The position numbers and the translations under genes are program-made. DNA of 64,000 nt from Phaeodactylibacter sp. (GTDB lineage Bacteria; Bacteroidota; Bacteroidia; Chitinophagales; Saprospiraceae), in contig NZ_JALEGS010000086.1 in assembly GCF_022763345.1 (NCBI RefSeq), forward strand, positions 29,019 through 93,018, in the 5' to 3' direction. The notes beneath the pieces were generated by a model that made no database searches, had not been told where the DNA came from, and saw only the letters and a list, made by a program, of their open reading frames with translations. This document shows, piece after piece, positions 1 through 7,357 of the stretch; positions within the stretch are counted from its first letter, which is position 1, and the number at the start of each line of letters is the position of its first letter.

Positions 1-881
1 GCACCGACCAACTGGGCAGAGATGTGGCTGCCGGGATGATTGCCGGCACCCGTACGGCCATGCTGGTCGGTATTGTAGCAATGAGTATTGCCGCGGTGAT
101 CGGCATCTTCCTCGGCGCACTGGCCGGCTACTTTGGGGATGAGCGGTTCAGTATCAGCCGGATTCGGCTGGCTCTGAACGGGTTGGGGGCCTTCCTCGCC
201 TACTTCTATGGCTTTCAGGCCCGGTCCTTTGCCCTGAGTGAGGGCACCTTTGGTTGGGAAATATTCAAGAGCCTGGCCCTCATCGCCGCCATTATGAGCC
301 TGGTCAATCTGCTTGCTGTGTGGTTGAAAGGCAAGGGGGTCTGGTCGCGACCGATCACTATTCCGCTTGACCTGGGCGTGATGCGGCTGATCGAAGTCGT
401 CAACTCTATTCCCGGGCTGCTCCTCATACTAAGCATCGTAGCCATTATTGAGGAACAGTCGGTCTTTTATATTATGGCCATTATCGGGCTGATAGGCTGG
501 ACGGGAATCGCCCGCTTCATCCGTGCAGAGCTGCTTCGGGTGAGAAACCTGGAGTACATTGAGGCCGCACAGGCCCTGGGCTACAGCGAATGGCGGATCA
601 TAGCCCGGCATGCTATCCCCAATGCACTAACGCCGGTACTCATTACCATCGCGTTTGGAATCGCCAGTGCGATACTGATGGAAGCGTTTTTATCCTTTCT
701 GGGTATTGGCGTTGCCGCAGAAGAGGTCACCTGGGGCTCTCTGCTCAACCTGGCCCGGAGTAAATTTTCTGCCTGGTGGCTGGCGATCTTCCCCGGGCTG
801 GCGATTTTTGTGACAGTCACGGTATTCAACCTGCTGGGCGAAGGGCTCACTGATGCCCTGGACCCCCGCCGGAAGCAGTAA
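1..881 (+). CDS. Dpp/Opp-type ABC transporter permease, 5' end cut by window
   Basis: Inner-membrane permease subunit of a peptide/nickel (Dpp/Opp/DppC-like) ABC importer. The reading frame is open from base 3, where it encodes TDQLGRDV, the conserved block just before the permease domain, so the true start lies upstream of the window and the GTG at 24 is internal. The EAA loop that contacts the ATPase is visible (EAAQALGYSEWRIIARHAIPN), followed by the typical C-terminal end ALDPRRKQ. Compared with usual DppC proteins there are about 60 extra residues, including hydrophobic stretches, between the GYFGD loop and the SIPGLLL segment, so one or two extra membrane segments are likely. Family assignment is firm. 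Peptide as the substrate is inferred from the family. The stop codon falls at the edge of the inverted repeat that follows. Confidence 0.93.
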   Translation, partial: TDQLGRDVAAGMIAGTRTAMLVGIVAMSIAAVIGIFLGALAGYFGDERFSISRIRLALNGLGAFLAYFYGFQARSFALSEGTFGWEIFKSLALIAAIMSLVNLLAVWLKGKGVWSRPITIPLDLGVMRLIEVVNSIPGLLLILSIVAIIEEQSVFYIMAIIGLIGWTGIARFIRAELLRVRNLEYIEAAQALGYSEWRIIARHAIPNALTPVLITIAFGIASAILMEAFLSFLGIGVAAEEVTWGSLLNLARSKFSAWWLAIFPGLAIFVTVTVFNLLGEGLTDALDPRRKQ

Positions 882-1041
882 GACTATGTTGGGATTTCAC
901 CCATTGGGCTGCATTTGCCAAATTTTATCCTGCACTTCGTTACTCTTCAGTCACTTAGCTTAAGGCTATGCTCCTTCATCGTGCCTCGTTCAGAATAAAA
1001 TTTGACTAAATTCGCTCCAAAAGCGAATTCCCAACATAGTC
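881..1041. repeat. Long imperfect inverted-repeat element
   Basis: The left end AGACTATGTTGGGATTT (881-897) is repeated inverted at 1025-1041 with one mismatch. Further in, the block CAAATTTTAT is also mirrored (left about 918-927, right inside 994-1003), as are CACTTCGTTACTCTTC-like and TTAGCTTAAGGCTA-like inner parts. The roughly 160-base unit could therefore fold into one long imperfect hairpin. It starts on the last base of the permease stop codon and has no convincing gene inside. It resembles a dispersed non-coding palindromic unit or a non-autonomous mobile element. It may also act as a terminator or mRNA stabiliser. No second copy is present in this window. Confidence 0.7.
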
Positions 1042-1046
1042 TAAGT

Positions 1047-1238
1047 CTAATTCTTGTAGAACTTCTTCGGGAAGAGCTGCGACTTGCCCCCCCTTGTTGG
1101 CAATTCCCCCTTACGGTTGGGCTTGACATGAGCGTTTTCCACTGCCGGGCACCCGGCTTTACGGTTGCAGGAAGAGGTTGTAACCGTCATAAAAGCCAGA
1201 ACCGTACAAAATCCTAATAACAATAAGCTTCGGCGCAT
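1047..1238 (-). CDS. Small lipoprotein, 63 aa
   Basis: Short secreted protein of unknown function. The start chosen at 1238 gives MRRSLLLLGF followed by a hydrophobic stretch and TSSC (Cys24), a plausible though not perfect lipobox. The upstream in-frame Met at 1277 would put charged and non-signal residues before the signal peptide. After Cys24 the mature part is only about 40 residues, basic and rich in Gly, Lys and Pro, with a second Cys in AGCPA. Tiny basic lipoproteins or exported peptides of this shape are common hypothetical genes in Bacteroidota. No partner gene is obvious: the neighbour on the left is the inverted repeat and the HU gene lies divergently on the right. Function not recognised. 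Confidence 0.65.
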   Translation of the reverse strand: MRRSLLLLGFCTVLAFMTVTTSSCNRKAGCPAVENAHVKPNRKGELPTRGGKSQLFPKKFYKN

Positions 1239-1367
1239 GTATGCAAATTTTATTCTGATCGGAAGAAAAATAAACAAGTGTCAAAAGTAATTCACTCCAA
1301 AGATATATCCAAAACGTCCAAAACCCTTGAAAATTCTGGCTTCCCGCATTTTTTTTGAGTAGCAAAA

Positions 1368-1399
1368 CTTGGTAATGACAGTTCCAGCGCATAAATTTG
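1368..1399 (+). promoter_or_regulatory. Bacteroidota-type promoter of the HU gene
   Basis: TTG at 1368-1370, a 21-base spacer, then TAAATTTG at 1392-1399, an exact match to the TAnnTTTG -7 element of the Bacteroidota primary sigma factor. Transcription would begin near 1403 and leave a leader of about 33 bases before the HU start codon. Confidence 0.7.
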
Positions 1400-1435
1400 C
1401 CGCACGTTAAGTTTAACTAATTAAAACATTCAGAA

Positions 1436-1711
1436 ATGAATAAGGGAGATCTTATTAACAAAATCGCCGATAGCGCGAACCTTTCTAAAGCCCAGGCTAC
1501 TGACGCACTGAACGCAGTGCTCGACGGCATCACTGACTCACTGAAGGGCGGTGACAAAGTTACCCTGATCGGCTTTGGTACTTTTTCTGTTTCCCACCGC
1601 GAAGCACGCAGCGGACGTAACCCACAAACCGGTGAAACCATCCAAATTGCAGCTAAGAACGTTGTAAAATTCAAGCCCGGTAAAGAAATTTCTGACGCTG
1701 TTAACGCTTAA
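1436..1711 (+). CDS. hup: HU family DNA-binding protein
   Basis: Nucleoid-associated protein that bends DNA as a dimer and compacts the chromosome. The 91-residue length is normal for HU. The N-terminal helix pair is followed by the GFGTF signature (residues 46-50) and the beta-arm RSGRNPQTGE, whose Pro63 is the residue that wedges into DNA in HU/IHF proteins. The C-terminal VKFKPGKE is also typical. The gene stands alone between its own TAnnTTTG promoter and a strong hairpin terminator, which suits a highly expressed single-gene unit. Clearly HU-like rather than an IHF subunit, since no heterodimer partner is nearby, though the two cannot be fully separated by sequence alone. Confidence 0.96.
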   Translation: MNKGDLINKIADSANLSKAQATDALNAVLDGITDSLKGGDKVTLIGFGTFSVSHREARSGRNPQTGETIQIAAKNVVKFKPGKEISDAVNA

Positions 1712-1764
1712 TTACAGCTAAGTCTTATAACACACCGGTTGGCGGCTAGCGCCTCTGGTGTCCT

Positions 1765-1806
1765 AAAAGGGCAATCTGGTATGCTTATCAGATTGCCCTT
1801 TTCTTC
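1765..1806 (+). terminator. Rho-independent terminator of the HU gene
   Basis: AAAAGGGCAATCTG (1765-1778) pairs perfectly with CAGATTGCCCTTTT (1789-1802) around a 10-base loop and runs into a T-rich tail. Confidence 0.85.
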
Positions 1807-1859
1807 ATTTTTTAAATCACAACCCGCTGCAGGCGGGCCGAAAGTACACAGCCCTACAT

Positions 1860-3005
1860 ATGAAATTCGGAACCAAAACCATACACGCCGGCGTACACCC
1901 GGACCCCGTGACCGGTGCCGTCATGACACCAATCTATCAAACGTCCACCTATGCACAAAGCGCGCCGGGCGACCACAAAGGCTACGAATACGCCCGGACT
2001 CAAAACCCCACCCGGACCGTCCTGGAAAACAACCTCGCTGCGCTGGAAAACGGAAAACATGGCATTTGCTTCGGCAGTGGCCTGGCAGCCATGGATGCCG
2101 TGCTTAAACTCCTGAACCCGGGCGATGAGGTAGTCTCCACCAACGACCTCTATGGCGGCTCCTATCGCCTGATGACCAAGGTTTACGAGCGATATGGTAT
2201 CAAGTCTACCTTTGTCGACTTTAATGACACGGACGCGGTGCGGGCTGCCATCTCAGACCAAACCAAACTCCTTTGGGTAGAAACACCGACCAACCCCATG
2301 CTCAACATCGTGGACATCGAAGCGGTCTGTGGCATTGCCCGGGAAAAAGGTATTCTGAGCTGCGTGGACAACACCTTTGCCTCTCCTTACCTCCAAAACC
2401 CGCTGGATTTGGGCGCTGATATTGTCCTGCACTCCGCTACCAAGTACCTGGGCGGCCACTCTGATGTGGTCCTGGGCGCTTTGGTCACTAGCAACGATGA
2501 GCTAGCGGAGCAGTTCCACTTTTTCCAGAATGCCGTTGGTGCTGTACCTGGCCCTCAGGACTGCTTCCTGGTACTCCGGGGCATCAAGACACTTCACCTT
2601 CGGGTGGAACGAGCCTGCCAAAACGCTGCCCAAATTGCTGAAGTGCTCAAAGGTGCTGATAAAGTAGGCCGAGTATACTACCCCGGCTTTTCGGATCACC
2701 CGGGCCATGAGGTCGCAAAAAAGCAGATGCGCTACTATGGTGGCATGGTCTCTTTTGACCTGAAAGATGACCGCTTCGACCTCGCAGTGAAAGTGCTGAG
2801 CAATACCAATATCTTTACCCTGGCCGAATCCTTGGGTGGCGTGGAGTCGCTCATCGGGCACCCCGCTTCCATGACGCATGCCTCCATCCCGCGTGAGGAA
2901 CGCCTGAAAGTTGGCCTCACGGATTCGCTCATCCGGCTGAGTGTAGGCGTGGAAGATGTCGAGGACCTTGCTGAGGACCTGAAGCAGGCACTGGCGCAGC
3001 TTTAA
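1860..3005 (+). CDS. Cystathionine gamma-synthase/lyase family PLP enzyme
   Basis: PLP-dependent enzyme of the Cys/Met metabolism family, cytosolic, 381 residues (family normal about 380-400). The PLP-binding Lys is K195 in SATKYLGGHSD. The substrate-binding YxR motif is YEYARTQNPT (about 43-52), and LYGGSYRL (98-104) and ETPTNP (141-146) match cystathionine gamma-lyase/gamma-synthase. Full agreement through the middle suggests a trans-sulfuration enzyme that makes or splits cystathionine. The synthase and lyase activities cannot be told apart with confidence from sequence, although the compact YGGSYRL-type pattern is common in both. The ATG at 1860 is the only sensible start. The gene is monocistronic, with terminators on both sides. 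A second family member lies at 26863-28134. Confidence 0.93.
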   Translation: MKFGTKTIHAGVHPDPVTGAVMTPIYQTSTYAQSAPGDHKGYEYARTQNPTRTVLENNLAALENGKHGICFGSGLAAMDAVLKLLNPGDEVVSTNDLYGGSYRLMTKVYERYGIKSTFVDFNDTDAVRAAISDQTKLLWVETPTNPMLNIVDIEAVCGIAREKGILSCVDNTFASPYLQNPLDLGADIVLHSATKYLGGHSDVVLGALVTSNDELAEQFHFFQNAVGAVPGPQDCFLVLRGIKTLHLRVERACQNAAQIAEVLKGADKVGRVYYPGFSDHPGHEVAKKQMRYYGGMVSFDLKDDRFDLAVKVLSNTNIFTLAESLGGVESLIGHPASMTHASIPREERLKVGLTDSLIRLSVGVEDVEDLAEDLKQALAQL

Positions 3006-3033
3006 TACTCCGGCAAAAACATATAAATGGCCT

Positions 3034-3066
3034 AAGGCTTCGGGATTACAACCCGGAGCCTTTTTT
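3034..3066 (+). terminator. Terminator after the PLP enzyme
   Basis: AAGGCTTCGGG and CCCGGAGCCTT form a hairpin with one mismatch in the stem, followed by six T and a T-rich tail. Confidence 0.75.
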
Positions 3067-3334
3067 ATTTAATTCTCCAGTGTAGGTCTGGAGCAAAATA
3101 GCCTTGATAATTAAATAGTCATACCCAAATGCTGTGCCAGTGTGCCGACAGATTAATGGCTAAACGGAAAATGCGCGTTTGGCGGAGACTGCCCCACAGC
3201 ATGCGGGATTCACAAGGCTTTGGTTGTCAGCCGAAGTGCATCTCCAAACATACACTCGTGATCAGCAGCATAGACGCACCAATTTGGATGTCGTACTGAG
3301 CTAGCTAAAATAGCTCACAAATTGTTTTTAGGTA
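3067..3334. other. Gene-free stretch with a possible structured RNA
   Basis: No gene was found between the terminator and the next promoter. The only structure seen is an 8-base perfect inverted repeat, ATGCTGTG (3129-3136) with CACAGCAT (3195-3202), closing a 74-base region. It does not match tmRNA, SRP RNA, RNase P or 6S RNA by eye. It may be a small RNA or a relic. Confidence 0.3.
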
Positions 3335-3365
3335 TTGCAAATGAAAACTTTTTGTTTTACTTTTG
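3335..3365 (+). promoter_or_regulatory. Promoter of the glucosaminidase-like gene
   Basis: TTG at 3335-3337, a 20-base spacer and TACTTTTG at 3358-3365, an exact TAnnTTTG element. The implied transcript starts about 33 bases before the chosen ATG at 3403 and downstream of the longer in-frame start at 3322, which supports the shorter start. Confidence 0.65.
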
Positions 3366-3402
3366 TTTAAAACACAGTTCTAGGAAACAAAATGTATTAA
3401 AA

Positions 3403-4122
3403 ATGAGCCCGAAAGCAGAACACATCAAAGGCTATCTACAGCGCAACTGGTTTAAGCTAAGTATTGCTGCCTTACTAATTTTTGTTGCCTTAAAAAAAGA
3501 CCTCAGCTTTAAGCTCAACCTCAACACACCGGTACAACTGGAGCAAAGCCCGGAAGAACGACCACAAGAGAAAGCCGTCAAAAGTGAGCGGTATACGGAT
3601 AATGCTACCATTGATGCTACTGCCAGCCAAACAGAGCATTTTGACCTGACTGCTGCGGCACGCAGCCCTAAGAAGACCAACGCGCTGGAGCGACTACAGC
3701 GCACCGGGCAGGACCGAATTAAGCAATACATTGAACGCTTCGATAAAGTAGCTCAAAGTGAGGAGCGCAAGTTTGGAATACCGGCAGCAATTACACTGGC
3801 AAGTGCCATACTGCACAGTCAGGCCGGTACGGCCCCCTGGTCCGGAGAGGGGCGCAATAACCATTTCCTGTTGCCTTGCACGGATGACTGGAAAGGGGCA
3901 GAAAAGACCTATGATGGGCGTTGCCTCAGGCAGTATGAAAATGCCTGGACCAGCTTTAGAGACTACAGCTTCTTCGTTACCACCGGACCCTACAGCGAAC
4001 TGAAAACACTAGGTGTGGATAATGTACGCGGCTGGGCGGCAGCACTGGAAGACAAAGGGTTTTCAGAAGAACCTGACTTTGCAGCCCAGTTGCTGGAGGT
4101 GATCCGGGTGTATGGGCTGTAG
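3403..4122 (+). CDS. Membrane-anchored glucosaminidase-fold protein, probably catalytically altered
   Basis: A 239-residue protein with one N-terminal membrane segment (about 17-30), a linker rich in charged residues, and a C-terminal domain (about 105-239) resembling the endo-beta-N-acetylglucosaminidase family that cuts peptidoglycan (FlgJ/AcmA type). Family landmarks are FGIPAAITLAS (124-134), NNHF (152-155), a Cys pair around DDWKGAEKTYDGRC, and the SFRDYSFFV end. In active members the helix after GIPA reads AxxxLESG with a catalytic Glu. Here it reads SAILHSQAG, with His138 at the Glu position. The protein may therefore bind rather than cut glycan, or use another residue. The start at 3403 is preferred because a promoter overlaps the longer frame, and because translation from 3322 would place an unrelated segment before the membrane helix. 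Convergent with the SH3 gene. Confidence 0.75.
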   Translation: MSPKAEHIKGYLQRNWFKLSIAALLIFVALKKDLSFKLNLNTPVQLEQSPEERPQEKAVKSERYTDNATIDATASQTEHFDLTAAARSPKKTNALERLQRTGQDRIKQYIERFDKVAQSEERKFGIPAAITLASAILHSQAGTAPWSGEGRNNHFLLPCTDDWKGAEKTYDGRCLRQYENAWTSFRDYSFFVTTGPYSELKTLGVDNVRGWAAALEDKGFSEEPDFAAQLLEVIRVYGL

Positions 4123-4154
4123 CCGTTGGGAGGGTTGCAGGTGTCTTGGCGGTG

Positions 4155-4688
4155 CTAATCCGTCTCGACTCCTTTAAGCTCGTGCTTATAGTAGTCAATG
4201 CAGGCACCAAACACCCAGCCCTCCTTACCACTTGGCGTTCGTACTTTCACCCAGGGTTCTTCTGCTGTGATCTCGCCGAGGTCAATGCGTTGTGTCGTAT
4301 CCGTCACCTCGCCCAGGAACTGCAATTCATCATAGAGCTCCAGGCGTTCCATGATTTTGAAGCGAAGGCCTGGCCCGGTGCGCATATTCAGAGCTGGTGT
4401 AATGACATAGAGCGGTGTAGAAATAGCCGTCGCACTGCTTTCTACTTCAGACTCCGGTTTCTTTAGAGGCTTTACGGTCGTATCCAGGGGCATGTAATCC
4501 CCAACGAGACCGGCACCGCGCAGGGAGTCCACCTGAGCTTCCTCTATGGCTTCCTGCTGTGCCTGTTCTTCGTAAGCCTCCTGCGTAGCCGCACATTTGG
4601 AGACCGCCCAAATCATAAATAAAATAAAAAAGCCCCCAATGATGAGGATCTCTACCTTTGGTAACATACCACCAGATTGCTCACTCAT
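4155..4688 (-). CDS. Single-pass membrane protein with bacterial SH3 domain
   Basis: A 177-residue protein with an N-terminal membrane helix (about 12-30, LPKVEILIIGGFFILFMIW), a Gln/Glu-rich, probably coiled stretch (about 36-55), and a C-terminal SH3b domain (about 92-170) with the landmark ALNMRTGPGLRFKIMERL and the closing WVKVRTPSGKEGWVFG. SH3b domains generally bind cell-wall peptides or mediate protein contacts outside the membrane. The tail end-to-end arrangement with the glucosaminidase-fold gene on the opposite strand suggests both act at the envelope, but they are not co-transcribed. The start at 4688 is the only Met before the membrane helix apart from one at residue 8. Exact role unknown. 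Confidence 0.85.
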   Translation of the reverse strand: MSEQSGGMLPKVEILIIGGFFILFMIWAVSKCAATQEAYEEQAQQEAIEEAQVDSLRGAGLVGDYMPLDTTVKPLKKPESEVESSATAISTPLYVITPALNMRTGPGLRFKIMERLELYDELQFLGEVTDTTQRIDLGEITAEEPWVKVRTPSGKEGWVFGACIDYYKHELKGVETD

Positions 4689-4994
4689 ACAAGATTGTTT
4701 TCAACGCTTTTTGTGTTACCAGCCATGAAAAAGCTACAAAAACTTGCTTTCATAGCCTGAAAAAGCCTATCTTTAAAGCGAAATTATAAATTAACGCGGA
4801 ATTGTCCTCTGAGCCTGCCCTTTGTGGCAATATATTTCGGTTAACCGCCAGTTTAGGCTTCGCTTTTCTGAGTACCATTAATCAAACTGGCTTAGTGTTT
4901 TGTCTTGCCTGTGCAGGGTGTTTGCGCCACCCGTTATTCTGGTTTATTGTGTGATTCATGTTTAGAAGGCTTACTCCGCGCCAGCTATTCTACC
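4689..4994. other. Divergent intergenic region between SH3 gene and dprA
   Basis: About 306 bases between two divergent genes, AT-rich near the SH3 gene. Promoters for both are expected here, but no exact TAnnTTTG pair was identified. No RNA gene or repeat was seen. Confidence 0.4.
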
Positions 4995-6092
4995 ATGAAT
5001 GATGATATTTTTTATCAGGTCGCTTTGACGCTCATCCCCAAAGTCGGTGCGGTGACGGCCCGTAACCTTATGAGCTACTGCGGCGGAGCAAAAGCTGTTT
5101 TTGAGGCGACAGCAAAAGAACTGAATGGGGTGCCAGGCATCGGGCCTCAGCTTCTGCACAACATCCGTAACTCAGATGCGCTTTTCATGGCAGAGCGCGA
5201 GCTAAATTTTATTGAAGCGCACGGCATTCAGGTTCTATTCTACACGGATCCCGAGTATCCGCAACGGCTCAGGCATTTGCCAGACAGCCCGCCATTGCTT
5301 TATTACAAAGGCAGCGCTGACCTTAATACCAAACGCACGGTGGCAATTGTTGGGACCCGCCGGCCGAGCCCGCAGGGGGTGCATTTCTGCGAAGAGCTTG
5401 TAGAGGGGCTTAAACCTTATAATGCAATGGTAGTCAGCGGGCTGGCCTTTGGCATTGATATCGCCGCCCACCGGGCCTGTATTGCGAATGAAGTCCCTAC
5501 CATAGGCTGTGTTGCGCACGGGCTGGAGCGCATCTACCCAGCTCAACACACCCATGCCGCCCTTGAAATGGTTGAAAACGGAGGCTTGCTCTCCGAATAC
5601 CCCAGTCAGACCAAGCCCGACCGGGAACGATTCCCCATGCGCAACCGCATTATTGCCGGTCTTTGTGACGCCCTTATCGTAGTGGAGACCCAGCGGCAGG
5701 GCGGGTCCATGATTAGTGCGAAGATGGCCAATGACTACCACCGCGACGTTTTTGCGGTCCCCGGCCGGATACGGGACAAGTCCTCAGCAGGCTGCAACCT
5801 GCTTATCAAAAGTCACCGAGCTAACTTACTGGAAAGTGTGGATGATCTTGCCTACGTGATGCGCTGGGAGAAGTCAGATGTGCAAAAAGGCATACAGCGT
5901 GAGCTCTTTCCTGACCTGACCCCCGGAGAGGAAGCCATCGTAGCACTCCTTAAACAGCAGGACTTATTGCCTGTAGACCAGATATCGGCCGCTACGCAGC
6001 AAAGCAACAGTGAGCTGGCAGCGCTGCTACTGGGGCTGGAGTTTAAAGGGGTGGTTCGTACGCTTCCGGGCAAGCGGTACACCCTTGTCTGA
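4995..6092 (+). CDS. dprA: DNA-processing protein DprA
   Basis: Cytosolic DNA-binding protein that protects incoming single-stranded DNA during natural transformation and loads RecA on it. From the ATG at 4995 the protein is 366 residues, normal for DprA. An N-terminal helix-hairpin-helix part (about 1-70, with VPGIGPQLL) precedes the Rossmann-like core with VAIVGTRRPSPQG and SGLAFGIDIAAH, the nucleotide-fold signatures of the family. A conserved RFPMRNRIIAGL and GGSMISA follow, and a C-terminal winged-helix segment (about 300-366) ends LEFKGVVRTLPGKRY. The longer in-frame start at 4905 adds 30 residues not expected in DprA. The presence of dprA suggests DNA uptake ability. The alkaline phosphatase gene follows 80 bases later. 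Confidence 0.96.
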   Translation: MNDDIFYQVALTLIPKVGAVTARNLMSYCGGAKAVFEATAKELNGVPGIGPQLLHNIRNSDALFMAERELNFIEAHGIQVLFYTDPEYPQRLRHLPDSPPLLYYKGSADLNTKRTVAIVGTRRPSPQGVHFCEELVEGLKPYNAMVVSGLAFGIDIAAHRACIANEVPTIGCVAHGLERIYPAQHTHAALEMVENGGLLSEYPSQTKPDRERFPMRNRIIAGLCDALIVVETQRQGGSMISAKMANDYHRDVFAVPGRIRDKSSAGCNLLIKSHRANLLESVDDLAYVMRWEKSDVQKGIQRELFPDLTPGEEAIVALLKQQDLLPVDQISAATQQSNSELAALLLGLEFKGVVRTLPGKRYTLV

Positions 6093-6116
6093 AAACAAGC
6101 GGGTTTTGTAACTTAG
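6085..6116 (+). promoter_or_regulatory. Possible promoter of the phosphatase gene
   Basis: TTG at 6085-6087, a 21-base spacer and TAACTTAG at 6109-6116, one mismatch from TAnnTTTG. It overlaps the end of dprA and would give a leader of about 55 bases. Confidence 0.4.
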
Positions 6117-6172
6117 CGCGATTTGAATTGGCAAACCCAACCGCTCTGTTATCAGCGCGTAAAATCATTTTC

Positions 6173-7303
6173 ATGAACTTTCAGCCATACTACCTGCTTT
6201 TATTACTCTTGCTGCCGCTAAGCTGCAAAAGCCCGGAGCACCTCAACCAAGAGCTTTTGGAGCGCGAACCACCTGCCCGGAATATTATCTTTCTGATCGG
6301 TGATGGTATGGGTATCGGCCAAATCAGTGCTGGCATGTACAGCCATAAAAAGCCCCTGAATATTGAGCAATTCAATATCATCGGCCTTCAGAAAACCTAT
6401 GCTGCGGATGACCTGATCACCGACTCAGCAGCCGGAGCTACGGCTTTCGCCACCGGGCATAAGACCAATAAAAGTGCGTTGGGGCTGGATGCTGAAGGGA
6501 ACGTGGTGCCCAACATCTTTGAGCAGGCCAAAGCGCGGGAATATGCACTCGGGCTGCTAACCACATCTTCTATAGTACACGCCACACCGGCCGGCTTTTT
6601 CGCACACGTCCCCCTGCGCAGTCAGTACGAAGATATTGCAGAACAACTAATGCAGAAAAAGATCGACTTTTTCATGGGGGGAGGCATGCGCTACTTCAAT
6701 AACCGGGATACAGATGGCCGGGACCTTATTAGCGAGATGAGAAAAAACGGCTATAACATATACAATGCCTACGAAACGGAGCTGTATACGATCACGCCTG
6801 ACTTTAGCCGGGGTTTTGGCTATTTCACAGCAAAAGAAGACCCGCCTAAAAACATAAATGGGCGAAAATACCTCCCACCGGCCACCCGTATCGGGAACCG
6901 TTTTCTTCAGAAGCGCAGCAGCCGCGGCTTTATTTTTATGGTTGAAGGTGCTCAGATCGACTGGGCCGGGCACGCTAATGATCAGGAATACATGATTACA
7001 GAAATGCTGGACTTTGATGAGGCCGTAGGCGAAGCCCTGGCTTTTGCCAAACGCAATAAAGGGACGCTGGTCGTCGTCACGGCCGACCATGAGACCGGAG
7101 GCTATGCCATTCAGCCAGGCTCTACCAGGGATTCCCTGATTGCCGGATGGACAGCAGAGGACCATACCGCCAGCCTGGTGCCTGTTTTTGCCTATGGCCC
7201 ACGGGCAGAACTTTTCCGGGGCATTTACGAAAATACCGCCATCTATGAAAAAATGGTGCAAGCCCTGGGCTGGGGCGAGGAGGAAGCTATAGAAGAAGAA
7301 TAA
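6173..7303 (+). CDS. Lipoprotein alkaline phosphatase
   Basis: Phosphomonoesterase of the PhoA-type alkaline phosphatase family, 376 residues, likely anchored in the envelope. The start at 6173 gives a short signal peptide rich in Leu ending PLSC, with Cys18 as the lipid-modified residue. Catalytic landmarks are the metal-binding IFLIGDGMG (39-47), the nucleophile Ser85 in TDSAAGATAFATGHKT, GAQIDWAGHAND with metal-binding Asp and His, and TADHETGG near the C-terminus. All key residues are present, so activity is expected: release of inorganic phosphate from organic phosphate at the cell surface. The protein is shorter than E. coli PhoA but within the range of Bacteroidota homologues. No pho-box could be identified. 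A shared terminator separates it from convergent sprA. Confidence 0.93.
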   Translation: MNFQPYYLLLLLLLPLSCKSPEHLNQELLEREPPARNIIFLIGDGMGIGQISAGMYSHKKPLNIEQFNIIGLQKTYAADDLITDSAAGATAFATGHKTNKSALGLDAEGNVVPNIFEQAKAREYALGLLTTSSIVHATPAGFFAHVPLRSQYEDIAEQLMQKKIDFFMGGGMRYFNNRDTDGRDLISEMRKNGYNIYNAYETELYTITPDFSRGFGYFTAKEDPPKNINGRKYLPPATRIGNRFLQKRSSRGFIFMVEGAQIDWAGHANDQEYMITEMLDFDEAVGEALAFAKRNKGTLVVVTADHETGGYAIQPGSTRDSLIAGWTAEDHTASLVPVFAYGPRAELFRGIYENTAIYEKMVQALGWGEEEAIEEE

Positions 7304-7339
7304 AAAAAGCAGTTGCGGATGAACAGCAACTGCTTTTTT
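7303..7339. terminator. Bidirectional terminator between phosphatase and sprA
   Basis: AAAAAAGCAGTTGC (7303-7316) pairs perfectly with GCAACTGCTTTTTT (7326-7339). A and T runs on both sides let it serve both convergent genes. Confidence 0.9.
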
Positions 7340-7357
7340 CGTCAAAACTCAATTCAC

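Noticed and set aside
947..1217. Two overlapping short frames near the ABC permease end
   Set aside because: They fall within or across the inverted repeat and have no conserved composition; the repeat explains the sequence.
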